Shown in pieces: positions 49,770 through 60,228 of a stretch of 64,000 nucleotides of DNA. The DNA is from Sphingomonas sp. BK345 (GTDB taxonomy: Bacteria > Pseudomonadota > Alphaproteobacteria > Sphingomonadales > Sphingomonadaceae), in the NCBI RefSeq assembly GCF_014193845.1, contig NZ_JACHZX010000004.1:334475-398474 (forward strand). The letters are read 5' to 3'. Under the pieces are notes generated by a model that saw only the letters and a program-made list of their open reading frames with translations, was not told where the DNA came from and did not search any database. The position numbers were made by a program, and so were the translations under genes. Every line of letters begins with the position of its first letter. Positions within the stretch are counted from its first letter, which is position 1.

Positions 49770-51425
49770 TCACCCCGTCTCGAGCAGCCGCTCCGCCTGG
49801 GCCCGCGCCTCATCGGTGACGGTGGCGCCCGACAGCATGCGCGCGATCTCCTCGCGGCGCTCGGCCGCGTCGAGCGGGCGCACGCCGGTGCGGGTTACGA
49901 CACCGTCGCTCGACTTGGCGATCAGCCAGTGCGTCGCGCCGCGCGCCGCCACCTGCGGGCTGTGCGTCACCACCAGCAGCTGGGTCGCCTGCGCCAGCCG
50001 CGCCAGCCGCTCGCCGATCGCGCTCGCCACCGCGCCGCCGACACCGCGATCGATCTCGTCGAAGATCATCGTGGTCGCGCCGCCCTCCTGCGCCAGCGCC
50101 ACCTTGAGCGCCAGGATGAAGCGCGAGAGCTCACCGCCCGACGCGATCTTGGCGAGCGCCGCGAAGGGGGCGCCCGGGTTCGTCGCGATCTCGAACTCGA
50201 CCCGGTCGCGCCCAGCCGCCGACCAGTCACTCTCCGCCAGCGGCGCGACCACGGTGCGGAAGCGCGCGGCGTCGAGTTTCAATGGTGCCAATTCATCGGC
50301 CACCGCGGCATCGAGCCGGGTCGCCGCGGCGGTGCGCGTCGCGGTCAGCTCGGCCGCGGCACTCTCGTAGCGCGTGCGCGCCGCCGCCACCGCGCGCTCC
50401 AGACCGCTCAACCCTTCCTCGCCGGCGTTGAGCCGCTCGAGCTGCGCCGCCAGATCGCCCGCCAGTGCGGCGAGCTCATCGGGCTGCACGCGATGCTTGC
50501 GCGCCATCGCACGAAGCTCGAACAGCCGCGCCTCGTCGTCCTCGAGCTGACGCGGGTCGTACAGCAGCGCCGCGGCGGCCTCGCGCAGCCGCTCCTCCGC
50601 CGCGCCTCCCTCGATCAGCGCGCGATCGACCGCCGCCAGCGCGTCGCCGAGCGCGGGATGGTCCTCCGCGATCCGCTCCAGCACGCGCGCGGCCTGGCGG
50701 AGATGAGTCAGCGCCCCGTCGCCGCCGTCGAGATGGTCGGTCACCGCGCCCAGATCGTCCGCCACCTTCTCGGCGCGCTGCATCGCGCGTCGCCGCTCGG
50801 CCAGCGTCTCCTCCTCGCCCGGCTCGGGCGCGAGCGCGACGAGCTCGGCGACCGAATGCTCGAGCCACTCGCGATCGCGCTGGGCCGCGGCGATGCCGTC
50901 GCGCGCCTCGTCCAGCGCGCGCTCGGCGGCACGCCATGCTACGTGCGCCTCGGCCACCGCGCGGGTGTTGCCGCGGGCATACGCGTCGAGGAGGGCACGA
51001 TGACCTGCCGCGGCGAGCAGGCCGCGGTCGTCGTGCTGCCCGTGAATCTCGACGAGCAGCGCGCCGACTTCTCTCAGCAGCGCCGCCGACGCGGGCTGGT
51101 CGTTGACGAAGGCGCGGCTGCCGCCGTCGGCCTTGACGATGCGGCGGATGATCAGCGGCTCGCCGGGTTCGAGCTCCAGCCCGTTGTCGGCGAGCAGCGC
51201 CGCCGCCGCGGGCGGCGCGTCGAAGCTGGCGGTCACTACCGCCTGGGTCGCGCCGCTGCGCACCAGCCCGCTCTCGCCGCGACGACCGAGGGCTAGCCCC
51301 AGCGCATCGAGCAGGATCGACTTGCCCGCGCCAGTCTCGCCGGTGAGCACGCCGAGTCCGGCGCCGAACTCCAGCTCGAGCGCCTCGATCAGCACGACGT
51401 CACGGATGGATAGCGCGGTCAGCAT
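49770..51425 (-). CDS. recN: DNA repair protein RecN
   Basis: An SMC-like ATPase for double-strand-break repair (551 residues). Walker A GETGAGKS is at 29-36, with long coiled-coil arms on either side of residues 150-370 and the ABC signature region ASGGELSRFILALKVALA. Walker B is TTMIFDEIDRGVGG, and the D/H-loop segment is LLVVTHSPQVAA. It is immediately downstream of bamD, an order conserved in alphaproteobacteria. Confidence 0.96.
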   Translation of the reverse strand: MLTALSIRDVVLIEALELEFGAGLGVLTGETGAGKSILLDALGLALGRRGESGLVRSGATQAVVTASFDAPPAAAALLADNGLELEPGEPLIIRRIVKADGGSRAFVNDQPASAALLREVGALLVEIHGQHDDRGLLAAAGHRALLDAYARGNTRAVAEAHVAWRAAERALDEARDGIAAAQRDREWLEHSVAELVALAPEPGEEETLAERRRAMQRAEKVADDLGAVTDHLDGGDGALTHLRQAARVLERIAEDHPALGDALAAVDRALIEGGAAEERLREAAAALLYDPRQLEDDEARLFELRAMARKHRVQPDELAALAGDLAAQLERLNAGEEGLSGLERAVAAARTRYESAAAELTATRTAAATRLDAAVADELAPLKLDAARFRTVVAPLAESDWSAAGRDRVEFEIATNPGAPFAALAKIASGGELSRFILALKVALAQEGGATTMIFDEIDRGVGGAVASAIGERLARLAQATQLLVVTHSPQVAARGATHWLIAKSSDGVVTRTGVRPLDAAERREEIARMLSGATVTDEARAQAERLLETG

Positions 51426-51488
51426 CGGCCTGCGCTCCTTAGCGGCGAATCGTGCGCCTGTTTACCCCTTCTGTTCCGCCGCAACCGC

Positions 51489-52487
51489 TTATTGCGGCGC
51501 GCTCGGCGTCGTCGCGGGCGTGTCGGTGACCGCACCGGGGGCGGTGCTGCCCGACGGATTGTCGCCGCCGGTGGTGGTCGGCGTCGTCGGCGCGGGCGCC
51601 TCGGCGCTGGGCGGGGCGGCGGTCGCCTCGCCCGGCACGCTCGGCCGAGTCGCCACCGGCACGACCAGCTCGCCTGGCGCGAGCGGGGTCAGCGGCTTGG
51701 CGGGATACTCACGCATCAGCTTGTAGGCGCGCTGATACCATTCGCTGCCCGGGTAGTTGGCGCCGAGCACCGCCGCGGCCTTCTCCGCCTCGGGGCGGAC
51801 GCCGAGCGCGAGATAAGTCTCGGTCAGCCGCATCAGCGCCTCGGGCGCATGGGTCGTGGTCTGATACTCGTCGACGACGCGGCGGAAGCGCAGCGTGGCG
51901 GAGAGCCACTGCCGGCGCCGCTCGTAGAAGCGGCCGATCTCCATCTCCTTGCCGGCGAGATGGTCGCGCACCAGATCGATCTTGAGTCGCGCATCGGCGG
52001 CGTAGCGCGTGTTGGGATAGCGCCGCGTCAGCTCGCCGAGCGCGTCCTGCGCCTGCGAGGTGATCTTCTGGTCGCGCGTGACGTCGTTGATCTGCTCGTA
52101 ATAGCTCATCGCCACAAGATAGTAAGCGTAGGGGGCGTCGCGGTTGCCCGGGTGCACCGAGAGGAAGCGCTGCGCGCCCTGAATCGCCTGAGTGTAATCG
52201 CGGTTGAGGTAGTAGCTGAATGCGCCCATCAGCTGCGCGCGGCGCGCCCAGACCGAATAGGGGTGCTGCCGCTCCACCTCGTCAAACAGCGCCGCCGCCT
52301 CCTTGTACCGGCCCTGATCGAGCCGCTGCTTCGCGGCCGAATAGAGCGTGCCCACGTCGCGCGCGACATAGGGCAGATCGGCCCGATTGGATTTGCCCGC
52401 GCAGCCGGCGACCGGCAGCGCCAGCGCGGCGACGAGCCCGAGCGCGAGCGGCCGGACGGAGGGGGAGCGGAAAAGGGGGGTACGCAT
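51489..52487 (-). CDS. bamD: Outer membrane assembly lipoprotein BamD
   Basis: An essential partner of BamA in beta-barrel insertion (332 residues). Lipobox PVAGC (Cys29) follows a signal peptide starting at the ATG at 52487. Five TPR-like repeats run from about residue 45 to 265 (LYSAAKQRLDQGRYKEAAAL, QHPYSVWARRAQLMGAFSYY, FLSVHPGN). A Pro/Thr/Gly-rich low-complexity C-terminal tail of about 50 residues is longer than in E. coli BamD. The periplasmic face of the outer membrane is its site. Confidence 0.93.
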   Translation of the reverse strand: MRTPLFRSPSVRPLALGLVAALALPVAGCAGKSNRADLPYVARDVGTLYSAAKQRLDQGRYKEAAALFDEVERQHPYSVWARRAQLMGAFSYYLNRDYTQAIQGAQRFLSVHPGNRDAPYAYYLVAMSYYEQINDVTRDQKITSQAQDALGELTRRYPNTRYAADARLKIDLVRDHLAGKEMEIGRFYERRRQWLSATLRFRRVVDEYQTTTHAPEALMRLTETYLALGVRPEAEKAAAVLGANYPGSEWYQRAYKLMREYPAKPLTPLAPGELVVPVATRPSVPGEATAAPPSAEAPAPTTPTTTGGDNPSGSTAPGAVTDTPATTPSAPQ

Positions 52488-52603
52488 CGACCCGGCTCTT
52501 AGCTTAAGGAGGTCGCGACGAACAACGGCTTTCACGCGGACGCAACGCGCCGCGCGCACGACACGTTGTCGCCGCTCGATCCGCTCGCACCCAAGGAGTC
52601 CGC

Positions 52604-53428
52604 ATGCCCGCTACCCTGCTCGCCACCAAGCGCGTCGAGAAGCCCTGGGGGCGGCACCACCTGTTCCCCGGCTTCCCCGATCCGGCACCCGATGCCGAGC
52701 CGATCGGCGAGATCTGGTTCCAGTCGCCCCACCCGGAACAGTCGGAGCTGCTGATCAAATACTTGTTCACCAGCGAGAAATTGTCGGTGCAGGATCACCC
52801 TTCCGACGAGGAGGCGCAGAAGCGTGGCCTGCCGCGCGGCAAGGACGAGTGCTGGACCATCCTGGCCGCCGAGCCCGAGTCGACGATCGCGCTCGGACCG
52901 CTCCAGCCGATCACGCGCGAGGAGCTGCGCGCGAGCGCCGAGGATGGCAGCCTCGAGCACAAGCTCGACTGGAAGCCGGTGAAGGCGGGCGACTTCTTCT
53001 ACTCGCACTCGGGCGTGATCCACGCCATCGGCGCGGGCCTTACGCTGATCGAAGTGCAGCAGAACTCCGACACGACCTATCGCCTGTTCGATTACGGCCG
53101 GCCGCGTGAGCTGCATCTCGACGACGGCGTCGCCGTGGCCGACCTCGAGCCCTACGTCGATTATCCCTCGCCCGGCGAGGTCGCGCCGGGGCGCATCATC
53201 CTCGTCGAAGGTCCCAAGTTCGTGCTGGAGCGCTGGACCGGCGGCGCGCGCGAGATCGCGCTGCCCGAAGGCACGACCGGCTGGCTCGTCCCGATCCGTG
53301 GCGAGGGCGTGGTCGCCGGTGTCGAGTGGAAGGCGGGCGAGTGCGTCACCGTCACGGGGCACGAGCAGCTGCACGCGTCGAACGATGCCGACCTGCTGTT
53401 CGCCTACCCCGGGCAGCGGCGTCTGTGA
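52604..53428 (+). CDS. manA: Class I mannose-6-phosphate isomerase-like protein
   Basis: A cupin-fold enzyme interconverting mannose-6-phosphate and fructose-6-phosphate (274 residues, the short bacterial form). Features are KPWGRHHLFPGF at the start, GEIWFQS, the zinc motif LSVQDHPSDE (His65), GKDECWTIL, and the second zinc segment FFYSHSGVIHAIGAGLTLIEVQQ. It could supply GDP-mannose precursors for surface polysaccharide. The ATG at 52604 follows aaggag. Zinc ligands appear complete. Confidence 0.88.
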   Translation: MPATLLATKRVEKPWGRHHLFPGFPDPAPDAEPIGEIWFQSPHPEQSELLIKYLFTSEKLSVQDHPSDEEAQKRGLPRGKDECWTILAAEPESTIALGPLQPITREELRASAEDGSLEHKLDWKPVKAGDFFYSHSGVIHAIGAGLTLIEVQQNSDTTYRLFDYGRPRELHLDDGVAVADLEPYVDYPSPGEVAPGRIILVEGPKFVLERWTGGAREIALPEGTTGWLVPIRGEGVVAGVEWKAGECVTVTGHEQLHASNDADLLFAYPGQRRL

Positions 53429-53560
53429 GGCTGCGGCAGGAGCGTCGCTAACATAAGCTAAGCTCCTGAATTTGATCCATAGTAAATCTTCTTCGCTCCA
53501 TTCTCGCACCATTCATGTTAGCGATGTGCATCAGACCGCGATCGCGGCACGGACACGGGG

Positions 53561-54250
53561 ATGGACGCGATGGATCGCGCGGCGTCGCGGAGCCTGATGA
53601 GTTGCCTAGTTGACGAGCACATGCGGGTCGTTGACGCCGACGACGACTTCGTCGCCATGCTGGGTTACGGGCGCGACCTGCTGGTCGGCCGCAGCGTCCT
53701 GGAGTTTACGCACCAGGACGATCGTACCGTCAATCGCCAGCGCTCGGACGCGCTGCTCGCCGGCGGCGACCCCTTCTCGATCACCAAACGCTACATCGCC
53801 GCCGACGGTAGCGCTATCTGGGTGACCAACCACGTCAGCCTGTTCCACACCGGTACCAAGCGGCGCCAGCTCGCCACGGTCGAGGTGCTGGAGACGCCGC
53901 GGGTCGAGGATCAGCGCCGGCTGCTTCGGGTCGCGGCCGAGCGGATCCTCGCCAAGCGGCGGCTGCGCTCGCATTTTTTCCAGGGCGAGATGTTCGGCGA
54001 GCCCGCCTTCGACCTGATGCTCGATCTGTTCGTCCAGGAATTGTCCAACCGCCAGACCTATACCACCAGCGCGGCGGTCGCGTCGGGGGCGCCCCTCACC
54101 ACCGCGCTGCGCCAGATCACCATGCTGGTCGAACGCGGACTGGTGTGCCGCGAGGCCGATCCGGTCGACCGCCGCCGCGTGCTGCTGCGGCTGACGAGCG
54201 AGGGCAGCAAGCAGATGTGGGACTATCTCGCCGCGGCCGAGAAGATCTGA
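53561..54250 (+). CDS. PAS domain fused to a MarR-like winged helix
   Basis: 229 residues. A PAS fold covers about residues 12-115 (VDADDDFVAMLGYGRDLLVG, FTHQDDRTVNRQRSDALLAG), without the LOV-type reactive cysteine. A winged-helix domain follows at about 145-225 (TSAAVASGAPLTTALRQITM, LVERGLVCREADPVDRRRVL), which looks like MarR-type recognition helix and wing. It is likely a one-component sensor regulator whose ligand is unknown. No operon partner; the ATG at 53561 follows a weak GGGG site. Confidence 0.82.
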   Translation: MDAMDRAASRSLMSCLVDEHMRVVDADDDFVAMLGYGRDLLVGRSVLEFTHQDDRTVNRQRSDALLAGGDPFSITKRYIAADGSAIWVTNHVSLFHTGTKRRQLATVEVLETPRVEDQRRLLRVAAERILAKRRLRSHFFQGEMFGEPAFDLMLDLFVQELSNRQTYTTSAAVASGAPLTTALRQITMLVERGLVCREADPVDRRRVLLRLTSEGSKQMWDYLAAAEKI

Positions 54251-54415
54251 GCGCCGCGCCATGCTCGGCTCGTCGCCGGGTCGGCGCGCTTCACCGCAGC
54301 ACCGCCGGCGGCGTCATTGCCGGTTCAGCCGCCACCCGGTCTAGACGGCGGCCCGGCCCGGCGACGGGCCTCAGCCAGTCCGCCCGCCGCATCGCGGGCG
54401 GGGAGAACAGTTCGC

Positions 54416-56650
54416 ATGACCGACGTCCCTCGCCCGCGACCGGGACGCACGCTCGCCGCCGCGCTCGCGCCGCTGGCGCTCGCCGCCGCGCTCGCCGCCG
54501 CGCCCGCGACGGTCGCGCGCGCGCAGGCGATCATGCCCGTCGCCAATCCGGAGGCCGACCGGCTCGCCGAGCTGGTGCGGCGCATCGGCGCGTCGCCGCG
54601 CGACCTCTCCGCGCTGGTCGAGGCGGGCGAGCTGTCGTTCAAGCTCGGCGATGCCACCGCCGCCGCCGCGCTGTACAAGCGCGCCGAGGCGATCGATCCG
54701 CGCAACGCGCGCGTGAAGGGTGGGATCGCGCGCATCCTGGTCAACGGCGAGCGCCCCGGCGAGGCGCTGCGCTATTTCGACGAGGCGCAGCGCTATGGTG
54801 CGGTGATGGCGCGTTACGCCGACGATCGCGGACTGGCCTACGACCTGATCGGCGAGCAGGAGCGCGCCCAACGCGACTATCGGCTGGCGCTGGCGCAAGG
54901 CGGCGTGCAGGGCGACGAGCTCGACGAGATCCGCCGCCGCTACGCGCTCTCGCTCGGCATCTCGGGGCGGCAGCAGGAGGCCTTGGCGGAGATCGACGCG
55001 CTGCTGCGCCGCTCCGACCGCGGCGCGTGGCGCGCGCGCGCTTTCATTCTCGCGATGGGCGGCGACGTCTCCGGTGCGAACCGCATCGCCACCGGGATGA
55101 TGCCGCCGGGCATGGCGCAGGGACTCGCCGCCTTCTTCCAGCGTCTGCCGACACTGAACGCCGCCGACCGCGCCTTCGCAGTGCATTTCGGCGAGGTGGC
55201 GCCGACCGCTGCGCGGCTCGCCGACGCGCGCATGGTGCCGGTACTGCCTGTGCTCGGCGCCGATCCTTACGCGCCGCGGCGGCTCGAGGTCGCCGCCGTG
55301 ACACCGACGCCCGTTGCGGAGAAGCCGCTGTCGCGCAGCGAGCAGCGCCGCCGCCTGAAGGAAGCCGAGCGTCAGCGCCAGCTCGCGGCGCGTACGGCGT
55401 CGCCAAGCCGGCAGATCGCCGCGCGTCCCGCCGTATCTCCGACGCCGACTCCGACTCCCCCGCAACAGGTCGCCGCCGCGTCCCTGCCGGCGATACCGTC
55501 GACCGCGGCCGCGCGCACGTGGCCGCTGGCCTCGGCCGCGCCCGCTAGCGTCGCGCGCGCACCTGCCGCACCCGCGCCGGACACGTCCGTTACCACTGCC
55601 AACGCGGCGCCGACCACCGCGCGCGCACCTGCCGCGCCCACGTCGAGCGCCGTAGCCGCTGCGGCGCCGGCGCCGAGCGCCCCGACCTCGACCTCGCCGC
55701 CGACCGCCGCCGTGCAGGTTGCCGCTGCAACGTCTCCGCCACCGACGCCGACGCCGCTCCCCTCACCCGCCGCATCGCGCCCCTCCGCGGCGCCCGCGCC
55801 CGCGATCGGCACCGCGCGGCCGACGCCCCCGCGTCTGGGCGAGGACTCGATTCTCGCGCGCATCGTCGCGGGCATCTCGGTGCCTGGCGCCGAGCTCGGC
55901 GTGGCGCCGATGCCGGGCACGCAGCGCGTCGTCGCGGTCGCCGCGCCGCCCGCCCCGACCGGTGCCTCGCTCGACGAAGCGGCGGCGGCGGCCGAGCGCA
56001 ACGCGGCCGCCGACGAGCAGAAGCGCCAGCGGCTCGCCGCGGCGAAGCGCGTCACCACGCGCGACGTCACCGCCGAGGAACCGGTCGAACCGACGCGGGC
56101 GCGCGGCCGGCGACTCGCCGCCGCGGACAAGCGCACGTCGCGCGCCGCCGAGGAAGAAGATGCACCCGTCGGCAAGAAGGGCGCGCGCGGGCGTGCCGCT
56201 GCCGACGACGAGCCGCCCGCCAAGGGCACCGCCGCCAAGACAGCCGGCAAGAAGGGGGCGAGCGACAGGAAACTCGCCGTCGAGAAGGACAGCGACTCGG
56301 ACGACGCCCCGGCCGGCAAGGCCGGCAAGACCGGCTCCAAGGTCTCGGCGAAGGGAGCGGCGAAGGCCGAGCGCGAGGAACCCGCGCGGATCTGGGTCCA
56401 GGTCGCCGGCGGCGCCAATCCCGGCGATCTCGGCAAGGCGTGGAAGTCGGCGCAGGGCAAGGCGCCGGCTCTGGCCGGCAAGCGCGCCTATACGACGCCG
56501 CTGCGCGCGACCAACCGCGTCGTCACCGGTCCGTTCAAGACGCAGGCCGAGGCGCGCGCGATGGTCAACACGCTCGCCAAACAAGGGCTCTCCGCCTTCA
56601 CCTTCACCAGCGAGGCGGGCCAGAAGGTATCCCGGCTCGACGACCAGTGA
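54416..56650 (+). CDS. TPR and SPOR-domain exported protein
   Basis: 744 residues: a signal peptide (cleaved near 35-38, VARAQA), then TPR-like helices from about 40 to 260 ([36 protein letters not shown]). A very long disordered middle (about 300-660) follows, rich in Ala/Pro/Thr and then Lys/Gly/Asp. The C-terminal SPOR domain (from about 665) is [20 protein letters not shown] and [20 protein letters not shown]. It is probably a septal or envelope peptidoglycan-binding scaffold. dgt overlaps its stop by 4 bases (GTGA). Confidence 0.87.
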   Translation: MTDVPRPRPGRTLAAALAPLALAAALAAAPATVARAQAIMPVANPEADRLAELVRRIGASPRDLSALVEAGELSFKLGDATAAAALYKRAEAIDPRNARVKGGIARILVNGERPGEALRYFDEAQRYGAVMARYADDRGLAYDLIGEQERAQRDYRLALAQGGVQGDELDEIRRRYALSLGISGRQQEALAEIDALLRRSDRGAWRARAFILAMGGDVSGANRIATGMMPPGMAQGLAAFFQRLPTLNAADRAFAVHFGEVAPTAARLADARMVPVLPVLGADPYAPRRLEVAAVTPTPVAEKPLSRSEQRRRLKEAERQRQLAARTASPSRQIAARPAVSPTPTPTPPQQVAAASLPAIPSTAAARTWPLASAAPASVARAPAAPAPDTSVTTANAAPTTARAPAAPTSSAVAAAAPAPSAPTSTSPPTAAVQVAAATSPPPTPTPLPSPAASRPSAAPAPAIGTARPTPPRLGEDSILARIVAGISVPGAELGVAPMPGTQRVVAVAAPPAPTGASLDEAAAAAERNAAADEQKRQRLAAAKRVTTRDVTAEEPVEPTRARGRRLAAADKRTSRAAEEEDAPVGKKGARGRAAADDEPPAKGTAAKTAGKKGASDRKLAVEKDSDSDDAPAGKAGKTGSKVSAKGAAKAEREEPARIWVQVAGGANPGDLGKAWKSAQGKAPALAGKRAYTTPLRATNRVVTGPFKTQAEARAMVNTLAKQGLSAFTFTSEAGQKVSRLDDQ

Positions 56651-57819
56651 GCGGCACCTCGCACCGTGCGCCCTGGGCGTCCGACCCGGCGCGCAGCCGC
56701 GGTCGGCTCCACCGCGAGGACGTGGGCGACCGTGGCCCGCGCGACGCCTTCCAGCGCGACCGCGACCGCATCATCCACTCGATCAGCTTTCGCCGACTGC
56801 GTCACAAGACCCAGGTCTTCCTCGCGCCCGACGGCGACCATTTCCGCGTCCGGCTGACGCATAGTCTGGAGGTGGCGCAGATCGGCCGCACGATCGCGCG
56901 CACGCTCGAGCTCAACGAGGATCTTACCGAAGCGTTGTGCCTCGCGCACGACATCGGCCACCCGCCGTTCGGCCACGCCGGCGAGGACGCGCTGCGCGCT
57001 GCCACCCACGCGCGCGGCGGCTTCGACCATAACGGCCACACGCTGCGGACACTGATGCGGATCGAGCGTCCCTATCCGCGCTGGCCCGGCCTTAATCTCA
57101 CCTGGGAAACGCTCGAAGGGCTGGCCAAGCACAACGGCCCGGTGCGCCGCCCCGGCTGGGCGCTGGCCGAGGCGGACGCCGAGGCCGCGCTCGCGCTCGA
57201 GACGCACGCCTCGCTCGAGGCGCAGGTCGCCGCACTCGCCGACGACATCGCCTACGACAATCACGACATCGACGACGGACTGCGCGCCGGCCTGCTGACG
57301 CTCGACCAGATCATGGCGGTGCCGCTGGTGGCTCAGGGGTGGGGCCGGGTCGAGTCGCGCTTCACCGACGTGCCGCGCGCGCGTCTGGCCGGCGAGCTGA
57401 TCCGCAGCCAGATCGGCGCGATGGTCAACGATCTGATCGCCGAGTCGCGGCGCCGCATCGACGCCGCCGGGGTGACGAACGTGGAGGAGGTACGCGCCGC
57501 GGGGCGGGCGCTCATCGCCTTCTCGCCCGAGATGGCGGCCGCCGAGCGCGAGCTGAAGCGCTTCATGTACGCCAACCTCTACCATCACCCGCGGCAACTC
57601 GCCGCGGCGGAAGCCGCCGCGCAGGTCGTGGCGGGGCTGTTCGCCGCCTATCGCGACGACCCGGCGCGTCTACCGGACGAGTGGCGCGCGCGGCTTCCCG
57701 AGGACGAGCCCGGGATCACGCGCCACATCGCGGACTTCATCGCCGGCATGACCGATCGCTACGCGATCGCGCGCTACCGCGAAGTGGTCGGCGCGATCGA
57801 CCTGCCCGAGGGCTTCTGA
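56647..57819 (+). CDS. dgt: Deoxyguanosinetriphosphate triphosphohydrolase-like protein
   Basis: An HD-superfamily dNTP triphosphohydrolase (390 residues). The metal-binding residues are His72 in [13 protein letters not shown], His101-Asp102 in [16 protein letters not shown], and a later Asp in [16 protein letters not shown]. The N-terminal [20 protein letters not shown] is characteristic. The GTG at 56647 overlaps the previous stop. Type 2 members of this family hydrolyse dNTPs to deoxynucleosides and triphosphate. Confidence 0.94.
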   Translation: MSGTSHRAPWASDPARSRGRLHREDVGDRGPRDAFQRDRDRIIHSISFRRLRHKTQVFLAPDGDHFRVRLTHSLEVAQIGRTIARTLELNEDLTEALCLAHDIGHPPFGHAGEDALRAATHARGGFDHNGHTLRTLMRIERPYPRWPGLNLTWETLEGLAKHNGPVRRPGWALAEADAEAALALETHASLEAQVAALADDIAYDNHDIDDGLRAGLLTLDQIMAVPLVAQGWGRVESRFTDVPRARLAGELIRSQIGAMVNDLIAESRRRIDAAGVTNVEEVRAAGRALIAFSPEMAAAERELKRFMYANLYHHPRQLAAAEAAAQVVAGLFAAYRDDPARLPDEWRARLPEDEPGITRHIADFIAGMTDRYAIARYREVVGAIDLPEGF

Positions 57820-57866
57820 ACCAGCACCAAAGCGGAAGGGCGACGCTCCCCTCCCTACTGCCCGAG

Positions 57867-60209
57867 TCAGTTCAGATGGAGCGTCGTCGCCGCGCTGGCC
57901 GCGATCCGGCGTGCGCCCCCACTCACGCGGCGCCAACCGCGCCGCGGCATCGCGCGGTCGTAGTAGCTCGACGAGCGAGCGACATGGTGGATCATGTCGC
58001 CGTAGCGCCGCCCGGCGTGTGCGGCGACGTCGACCATGTTGATCACAGCACCGGTGATCGAGCGGCCGAACACCTGCACCGCGACCCGCGCCGCCTCGGG
58101 ATCGGTCTTGCCCCAGCGCAGCACCAGCAACGTCGAGTCGGCCACGTCGGCGAGCATCTTGGCGTCGCGCACCGGCAGGATCGGCGGGGCGTTGAGGATG
58201 ACGAGGCTGTAATGCTCGCGCAGCTGCGCGATCAGGCGCGGCAACCGCGGCGAGCTCAGCAGCGCGCCCGGGTCGAGCGGCGCCTGCCCCGCCCCGAGCG
58301 AGGCGAACGGCTGCCCCTCGTGCGACACGCTGAGCTGGTCGAACGAGGCGTCGCCCGCGAGATACGCGACCACGCCGGTCTGCGGCACCTCGCCGGGTGC
58401 GGCGCTGCCGAGCGCGAGCTCGGGGCGGCGCAGGTCGAAGTCGACCACCACGACGCGCTGGTCGACCCGCGTCGCGGTCGCGGCGAGGCTCTTGGCGATC
58501 GTGTTCTTGCCCTCCGCCTCCAGCGGCGAGGTGATCACCACCACGTGCGACTGGCTGGTGCGACGCCCCTCCAGCTCGATCAGCAGGTTGCGCATCGCCT
58601 CGGCGAAGCGCGAGCGCGGTCGCTGGTTGACCAGATCGTGGCTCGCCGCACCCGACCCATCCTCCAGCCGCGTGTCGGGCACCATCGCCAATGTCCGCAC
58701 GCCGAGCAGCCGCTCGACCTGCTCGGCGGTGCGCAGCTTGATGTCCATCATCTCGACGACCAGTGCGAGCACCGCGCCGAGCGCCGCCGAGGCGAGCAGC
58801 GCGATGCCGAGTGCCTGCTTGGGCAGCGGTGAGCTCGGTGAGTCGGGGATCGGCGCGCGCGAGACCACCGCGATGTCCGCCTTGGTCTGCGGGTCGAGGC
58901 TGAGCTTGCCGTTGAGCAGCGCCGCGACCGAGCTGTACAGCGCGTTGGCGGTCTCCGCCCGGCGCTCGAGCTCACGCAGCTGCACCGCGGCGGCGCCCTG
59001 CGCCAGCGCGGTGCCGCGGATGCCGGATGCGCTCGCCGCCATCGCCGCGGCGCGCGCCTGGCTTGCCCCCGCCTGCGCGGCGAGATCGGTGCGAATGCGC
59101 GCGCTCTCCTGGTCGATCCGAGTGCGCAGCGCGGCGATCTCGGCGTTGACCTTGGCGACCTCCGGATAGCCAGGGCCGTAGAAGCCGGCGAGCTCGCTCT
59201 GCCGCCGCGCCAGCGTCGCCTCCTGTTCGCGAAGGCCGGCGAGCAGCGGCGAGGTGGCCGAGCCCCCCGCCTGCGCGCGGCGCGCCTCGGCGATCCCGTC
59301 CGCCCGCGTCTGGCCGACAAGTCCGGCGAGCTGGGACGCGCTCGCCGCTGCGCCGAGCTCGGGCTGCGACACGAGCAAGCCGTGCGACGTGCGGAAGGCG
59401 GCGACCGCGCGGTCCGCCGCGACCGCGGCGTCGCGCGACTGCGCGAGACGGGCGCTGAGATCGTCGATCGTGGCGACGCGCGAGTCGGTCGACTCGGCCA
59501 TCTGCGACTTGATGTAGGTATCCGCGACCCGGTTGGCGATCAGCGCGGCCTTGCGCGGGTCGGCCGAGGAAGCGGTGATGTTGATCATGCTCGACCGCGC
59601 GACACGGCTGACGTCGAGCCGCTCGATCAGTCGGTCGACCACCGCCTCGTTGCGCGCGCGCTCGATCGCTTTCGGCGTGACCGCGGCGGTGACCGTCGGC
59701 GGATTGATCCAGCCGAGCAGCCGGTCGAGCAGGCCCGGCCGCGCGTCGCGAGGCGGCGCGAACTCGGGATCATTCGCCAGGCGCAACGTCGCGGCGACCT
59801 CGCGTGCCAGGTTGCGCGATTGAAGGAGTTCCACCTTGGTCTCGATCGCGGTCTCCTGGCTGGGGCTGACGATCGCGGTCGGCAGCGCGGCGACGTTGGT
59901 GCTGGCGTCATCGGGCTTGACGATGATCGTCGCCGTCGCGCTGTACACCGGCGTGGTTCGCAGCACGACGAACAGCGCCGCCGCGACGCCGAGCAGCACC
60001 ACCAGCGCGATCAGCGCGGCGCGCCGATAGAGGATGCGCACCACCGAGGCGAGATTGAGATACCCCGATCGGGTCCCGGGGTGTGCCGAGCGCGGATCCG
60101 TCCAGTCGCGCTCGCCCCAGTGCGTCTCGCCCCCGTTTCTCTCGCCCGAGTCATTCTCGCCATGACGCATCATCGCCGGCGGCGCGCCGGGCGTGCTGAG
60201 TTCGCGCAT
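57867..60209 (-). CDS. Wzz/BY-kinase-type polysaccharide co-polymerase with degenerate ATPase motifs
   Basis: 780 residues. A Wzz chain-length domain has TM1 at about 63-84 and a second span near 500-520 (ALGIALLASAALGAVLALVV). It contains a long coiled-coil periplasmic loop and the GNVR-like region before TM2. A cytoplasmic BY-kinase-like domain follows from about 545. The Walker A is EAEGKNT (Lys568, Asn569 where Ser/Thr is expected). Walker A' VVVVDFDLRRP is intact. Walker B reads LVILNAPP, with Asn673 where Asp is expected. The C-terminus has a single YY pair (SSSYYDR) rather than a Tyr cluster. It probably controls exopolysaccharide length, with doubtful kinase activity. Confidence 0.85.
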   Translation of the reverse strand: MRELSTPGAPPAMMRHGENDSGERNGGETHWGERDWTDPRSAHPGTRSGYLNLASVVRILYRRAALIALVVLLGVAAALFVVLRTTPVYSATATIIVKPDDASTNVAALPTAIVSPSQETAIETKVELLQSRNLAREVAATLRLANDPEFAPPRDARPGLLDRLLGWINPPTVTAAVTPKAIERARNEAVVDRLIERLDVSRVARSSMINITASSADPRKAALIANRVADTYIKSQMAESTDSRVATIDDLSARLAQSRDAAVAADRAVAAFRTSHGLLVSQPELGAAASASQLAGLVGQTRADGIAEARRAQAGGSATSPLLAGLREQEATLARRQSELAGFYGPGYPEVAKVNAEIAALRTRIDQESARIRTDLAAQAGASQARAAAMAASASGIRGTALAQGAAAVQLRELERRAETANALYSSVAALLNGKLSLDPQTKADIAVVSRAPIPDSPSSPLPKQALGIALLASAALGAVLALVVEMMDIKLRTAEQVERLLGVRTLAMVPDTRLEDGSGAASHDLVNQRPRSRFAEAMRNLLIELEGRRTSQSHVVVITSPLEAEGKNTIAKSLAATATRVDQRVVVVDFDLRRPELALGSAAPGEVPQTGVVAYLAGDASFDQLSVSHEGQPFASLGAGQAPLDPGALLSSPRLPRLIAQLREHYSLVILNAPPILPVRDAKMLADVADSTLLVLRWGKTDPEAARVAVQVFGRSITGAVINMVDVAAHAGRRYGDMIHHVARSSSYYDRAMPRRGWRRVSGGARRIAASAATTLHLN

Positions 60210-60228
60210 CGGAGCCCCCTTCGGCTAT

